From Desulfohalobiaceae bacterium (lineage in GTDB: Bacteria; Desulfobacterota; Desulfovibrionia; Desulfovibrionales; Desulfothermaceae), in NCBI GenBank assembly GCA_021737115.1, contig JAIPER010000237.1, positions 1-5,999 on the forward strand: 5,999 bases of DNA, read 5' to 3'. The notes beneath the pieces were generated by a model. The model was not told where the DNA came from. It searched no databases and saw nothing but the letters and a program-made list of their open reading frames with translations. Made by a program: the position numbers and the translations under genes. How positions within the stretch are numbered: position 1 is the stretch's first letter; each line of letters begins with the position of its first letter. Of the stretch, positions 4,901-5,999 are shown piece after piece.

Positions 4901-5999
4901 GATGTCGAGACCCTGCTTTGTACTGAAGCTGGAGTCGAAATCGACTTGGGCAAAGGGCAGCTCCAGTGGGAGCGCTGTGCTGGAGAAGCCTCTGCTGCGG
5001 GAGGTCCCGCTGAGTTCTACGGATTGAAACCCGGCCCCTGGACCGACCTGAGGGTGGAGGACCAGGTCCAGGGAAGTCTCTTCGGCTTTGTAATCGCCGA
5101 CCTCGATCAGGCCTGCTTCAAGATTGAGCCTGGCTTCAGGCAGCTTCCAGGGGCCGTTGATCCGGGCCTGGAGTTGAGCGGAGCCTTTGAGGGGCACGGG
5201 GCTCAGGGGCTTGAGCCCGGAGAGCTCATTGATGGTCAGATCCAGGCGCTGGTCCAGGCTCTCGTTACCAAGATCAAGGCTGCCCCGGATGTCCAGGCTC
5301 GCCCAGTCTGTGGAAAGTTCAATTTTCGTGTAGCTGAGCAGGTTGTCGGTTCGGTCGTAGACAAGGTCTAAAGCAAAGGGCAGGGGCCCTGTCTGGTCCA
5401 CAAGCCTTCGATAGGGCCGGGGCAGGTAATCCGCCGGCCGCAGGGCGCCTTCTGCCTTGAGATTCAGCTCCGTTTCACCGGGCCTGAGATTCAAGTCGAC
5501 CGCCAGGACCGGTCTGTCTTCCAGGACCAGGTTCAGCTCCGCCCCCCAGTCCTTGACCGGCCCCCGGCCCTGGAGGTGGAAGTCGATCGGGCCGGGGAGC
5601 TCCCTGCCAAGCAGGGTCTCCAGCAGTCCCCCTCCGGGGGATTGGAAGCGCCAGTCCAGATCCAGGTCCGGTTCAGTGTAGCCGGCGCTTAGGCGGCTGG
5701 ACAGGCCCGGCCGGTCGATGCGCTTCAAGCTGAGGTCGCCTTCGAGTTTGGCCAGGGAGGTCATATCCATTTTTCCGGTCAGAGAAAAAACGGCGGGGTC
5801 ACCGGTCAGTTCCGCCCCTAGGGCGATGTGCGGGAAATCAATTCTCTTGACCAGAAGAGAGGGAAGAGAAAAGTCCCCTGGAGCTTTTTCCTGTCCCTGG
5901 TCTTTGTCCCCTTGTTCCGCTGGTAACTCGGGCCGTCGCTGAAAATCGATTTCCACGGCCCCTATGTTTTGGACCTGGATGGTCCCGCGGAGCAGGTAA
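1925..5999 (-). CDS. tamB: TamB, translocation and assembly module subunit (partial, N-terminus beyond window)
   Basis: The frame is open from the right edge to TGA at 1925-1927, at least 1357 residues. The GTG at 5954-5956 is only an internal codon, since the frame continues upstream (YLLRGTIQVQNIGAVEIDF). TamB is anchored in the inner membrane by an N-terminal helix (not in view) and spans the periplasm as a long hydrophobic beta groove. With TamA it is implicated in outer-membrane protein assembly and phospholipid transport. Numbering from 5956, most of the protein is repeated beta-strand sequence of AsmA/TamB type. The C-terminal TamB domain (DUF490) is clear: FVRGKGLDSEWQG (1122-1134), then an IRGHVDFLTKRFDLKQG segment, STTDPALALSSEPSLPRDEILARLL (about 1204-1228), MGKYLNEY (1289-1296) and an aromatic end (WEYSY). 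A charged K/S/Q-rich insert (TETSQKNKSGKSQ) precedes that domain. The length already exceeds the E. coli protein. A tamA gene is likely upstream, outside the window. The convergent + strand gene overlaps its stop by 7 nt. Confidence 0.95.
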   Translation of the reverse strand, partial: YLLRGTIQVQNIGAVEIDFQRRPELPAEQGDKDQGQEKAPGDFSLPSLLVKRIDFPHIALGAELTGDPAVFSLTGKMDMTSLAKLEGDLSLKRIDRPGLSSRLSAGYTEPDLDLDWRFQSPGGGLLETLLGRELPGPIDFHLQGRGPVKDWGAELNLVLEDRPVLAVDLNLRPGETELNLKAEGALRPADYLPRPYRRLVDQTGPLPFALDLVYDRTDNLLSYTKIELSTDWASLDIRGSLDLGNESLDQRLDLTINELSGLKPLSPVPLKGSAQLQARINGPWKLPEARLNLEAGLIEVGDYKAEETSLDLVLHPQVGPGAGFQSVELSGTSRSRGFSSTALPLELPFAQVDFDSSFSTKQGLDIEQMKITTPNEDLALNGWLRTNGRFQAEVTAALQDIQDLSLDVSLPLSGGLKMSGEASGNLQSREISARGRTRFLDLGGLPQDLLELTGKNPGLEFRLGLDKQRMNLESAALAGDHLDLTLRGGIGLKTKDVDLDWNLTGPRLEQLAFCKDLACQGRVEASGGLQGSFTDFRATMKAEVSEFRLPPLLPATLTVRAEAGGLPSSPQGELSLDLARSNSLFQFRTEVAYSDQFLQLKNIKAQAPQTILTGSLSLDLPETSLQTSLDLQAGDVSWLQAFIPDPGIAGGLSLELTAAGPLDNPKTILQFQANDLSYSGLSAAALSGKLQVLDIPGQKLDLHLSGRRINTAGVLLKQTEVTVKGDRDAFDLALNLRGTAREPFRLQTRGRLSITETLQRIVLKSGSGGFGSIPLSWTKPLAFERSGQDLRLSCPGLNLGQGELRVTTDLEQDRLQGRISLSGFDLSTLEAEALPPLLGQISLELDLAGTPKQPELDLVTSIQGLQPVGDDLPEIHPITADLTASYRQDDFQAALQAASPGVEVKTRLQVPTRLSLRPFVLKPGDGLKGSAHMTANLEPLGAMLDLEGQRVAGRLKTDLGFSGSLPAPDLKGRAVLEQGSYENVHSGTILRDLSLQCTFEDKTIHLQSLTASDGQEGTISVTGKLSLPPDNGFLADASLLLEKARLVRMDALSAQTDGEIHFTKDVTASELSGELSITPIEVRIPEARPQGLEGLTVVRTDSRTETSQKNKSGKSQPSALSALNLDIRISIPSRCFVRGKGLDSEWQGDFRITNTAAEPKINGNIRLIRGHVDFLTKRFDLKQGLITFVNEIPPKPILDIQAVTRSGDLSITLSITGSTTDPALALSSEPSLPRDEILARLLFDRDLSEITPVQAVKLALAVRTLTRGGTGQGIMDKFRQTMGLDELDIKTQAGQEGGPVVGMGKYLNEYIYFKVEQGLGAESSEVTVQIELTPQITLESSAGSFNQGVEILWEYSY

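Noticed and set aside
4241..5371. 376-aa + strand open frame opposite tamB
   Set aside because: It is antisense to a clearly conserved gene, is low-complexity (rich in G, Q, E, P and L) as expected from the complement of GC-rich codons, and resembles no family.
5954..5956. GTG as the tamB start codon
   Set aside because: The frame stays open to the window edge with sequence that fits the protein, and the N-terminal membrane anchor expected of TamB does not follow this codon.
1..5999. CRISPR array, tRNA, rRNA or defence system
   Set aside because: No regularly spaced repeat array, no tRNA-like cloverleaf or rRNA sequence, and no nuclease, helicase, toxin or similar gene is visible.

Overview
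The window looks chromosomal and comes from a Gram-negative bacterium. A MucR/Ros-type zinc-finger regulator beginning MEEYVQEALEIVKAQ, together with a large TamB-type envelope protein, points to Desulfobacterota, most likely the Desulfovibrionales or a neighbouring group. That placement is inferred from remembered family resemblance, not from a search.

Layout. Positions 1-500 hold no convincing gene. They contain a perfect 13-bp inverted repeat, a tandem ATCCGTGT motif, a strong terminator (142-182) for a + strand transcript that enters from the left, copy 1 of an 88-bp repeat with inverted termini (252-339), and the promoter and leader of the next gene. Positions 501-902 (+) encode a 133-aa MucR-family regulator, closed by a strong intrinsic terminator (921-953). 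Positions 954-1209 hold a cluster of interlocking inverted repeats (1021-1076), copy 2 of the 88-bp repeat (1087-1174), and a perfect -10 hexamer and ribosome binding site for the next unit. Positions 1210-1743 (+) encode a YIP1-like multi-pass membrane protein, followed 11 nt later by a 58-aa putative membrane protein (1755-1931, +), probably co-transcribed. From 1925 to the right edge, the minus strand carries the C-terminal part of tamB, at least 1357 codons, running off the window at its N-terminal end. Its stop overlaps the end of the 58-aa gene by 7 nt, tail to tail.

Function. TamB is the inner-membrane-anchored, periplasm-spanning partner of the outer-membrane protein TamA and is implicated in outer-membrane protein assembly and lipid transport. 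The YIP1-like protein and the 58-aa protein are membrane proteins of unknown role. The MucR-like protein is a DNA-binding regulator whose targets cannot be read from this window.

The least explained element is the pair of 88-bp repeats. They lie in the same orientation, are the same length and about 91% identical, and bracket the regulator gene. Each also sits upstream of a + strand gene. They look like a small non-autonomous mobile element (MITE-like), though a repeated regulatory module is an alternative. I see no new multi-gene system here.
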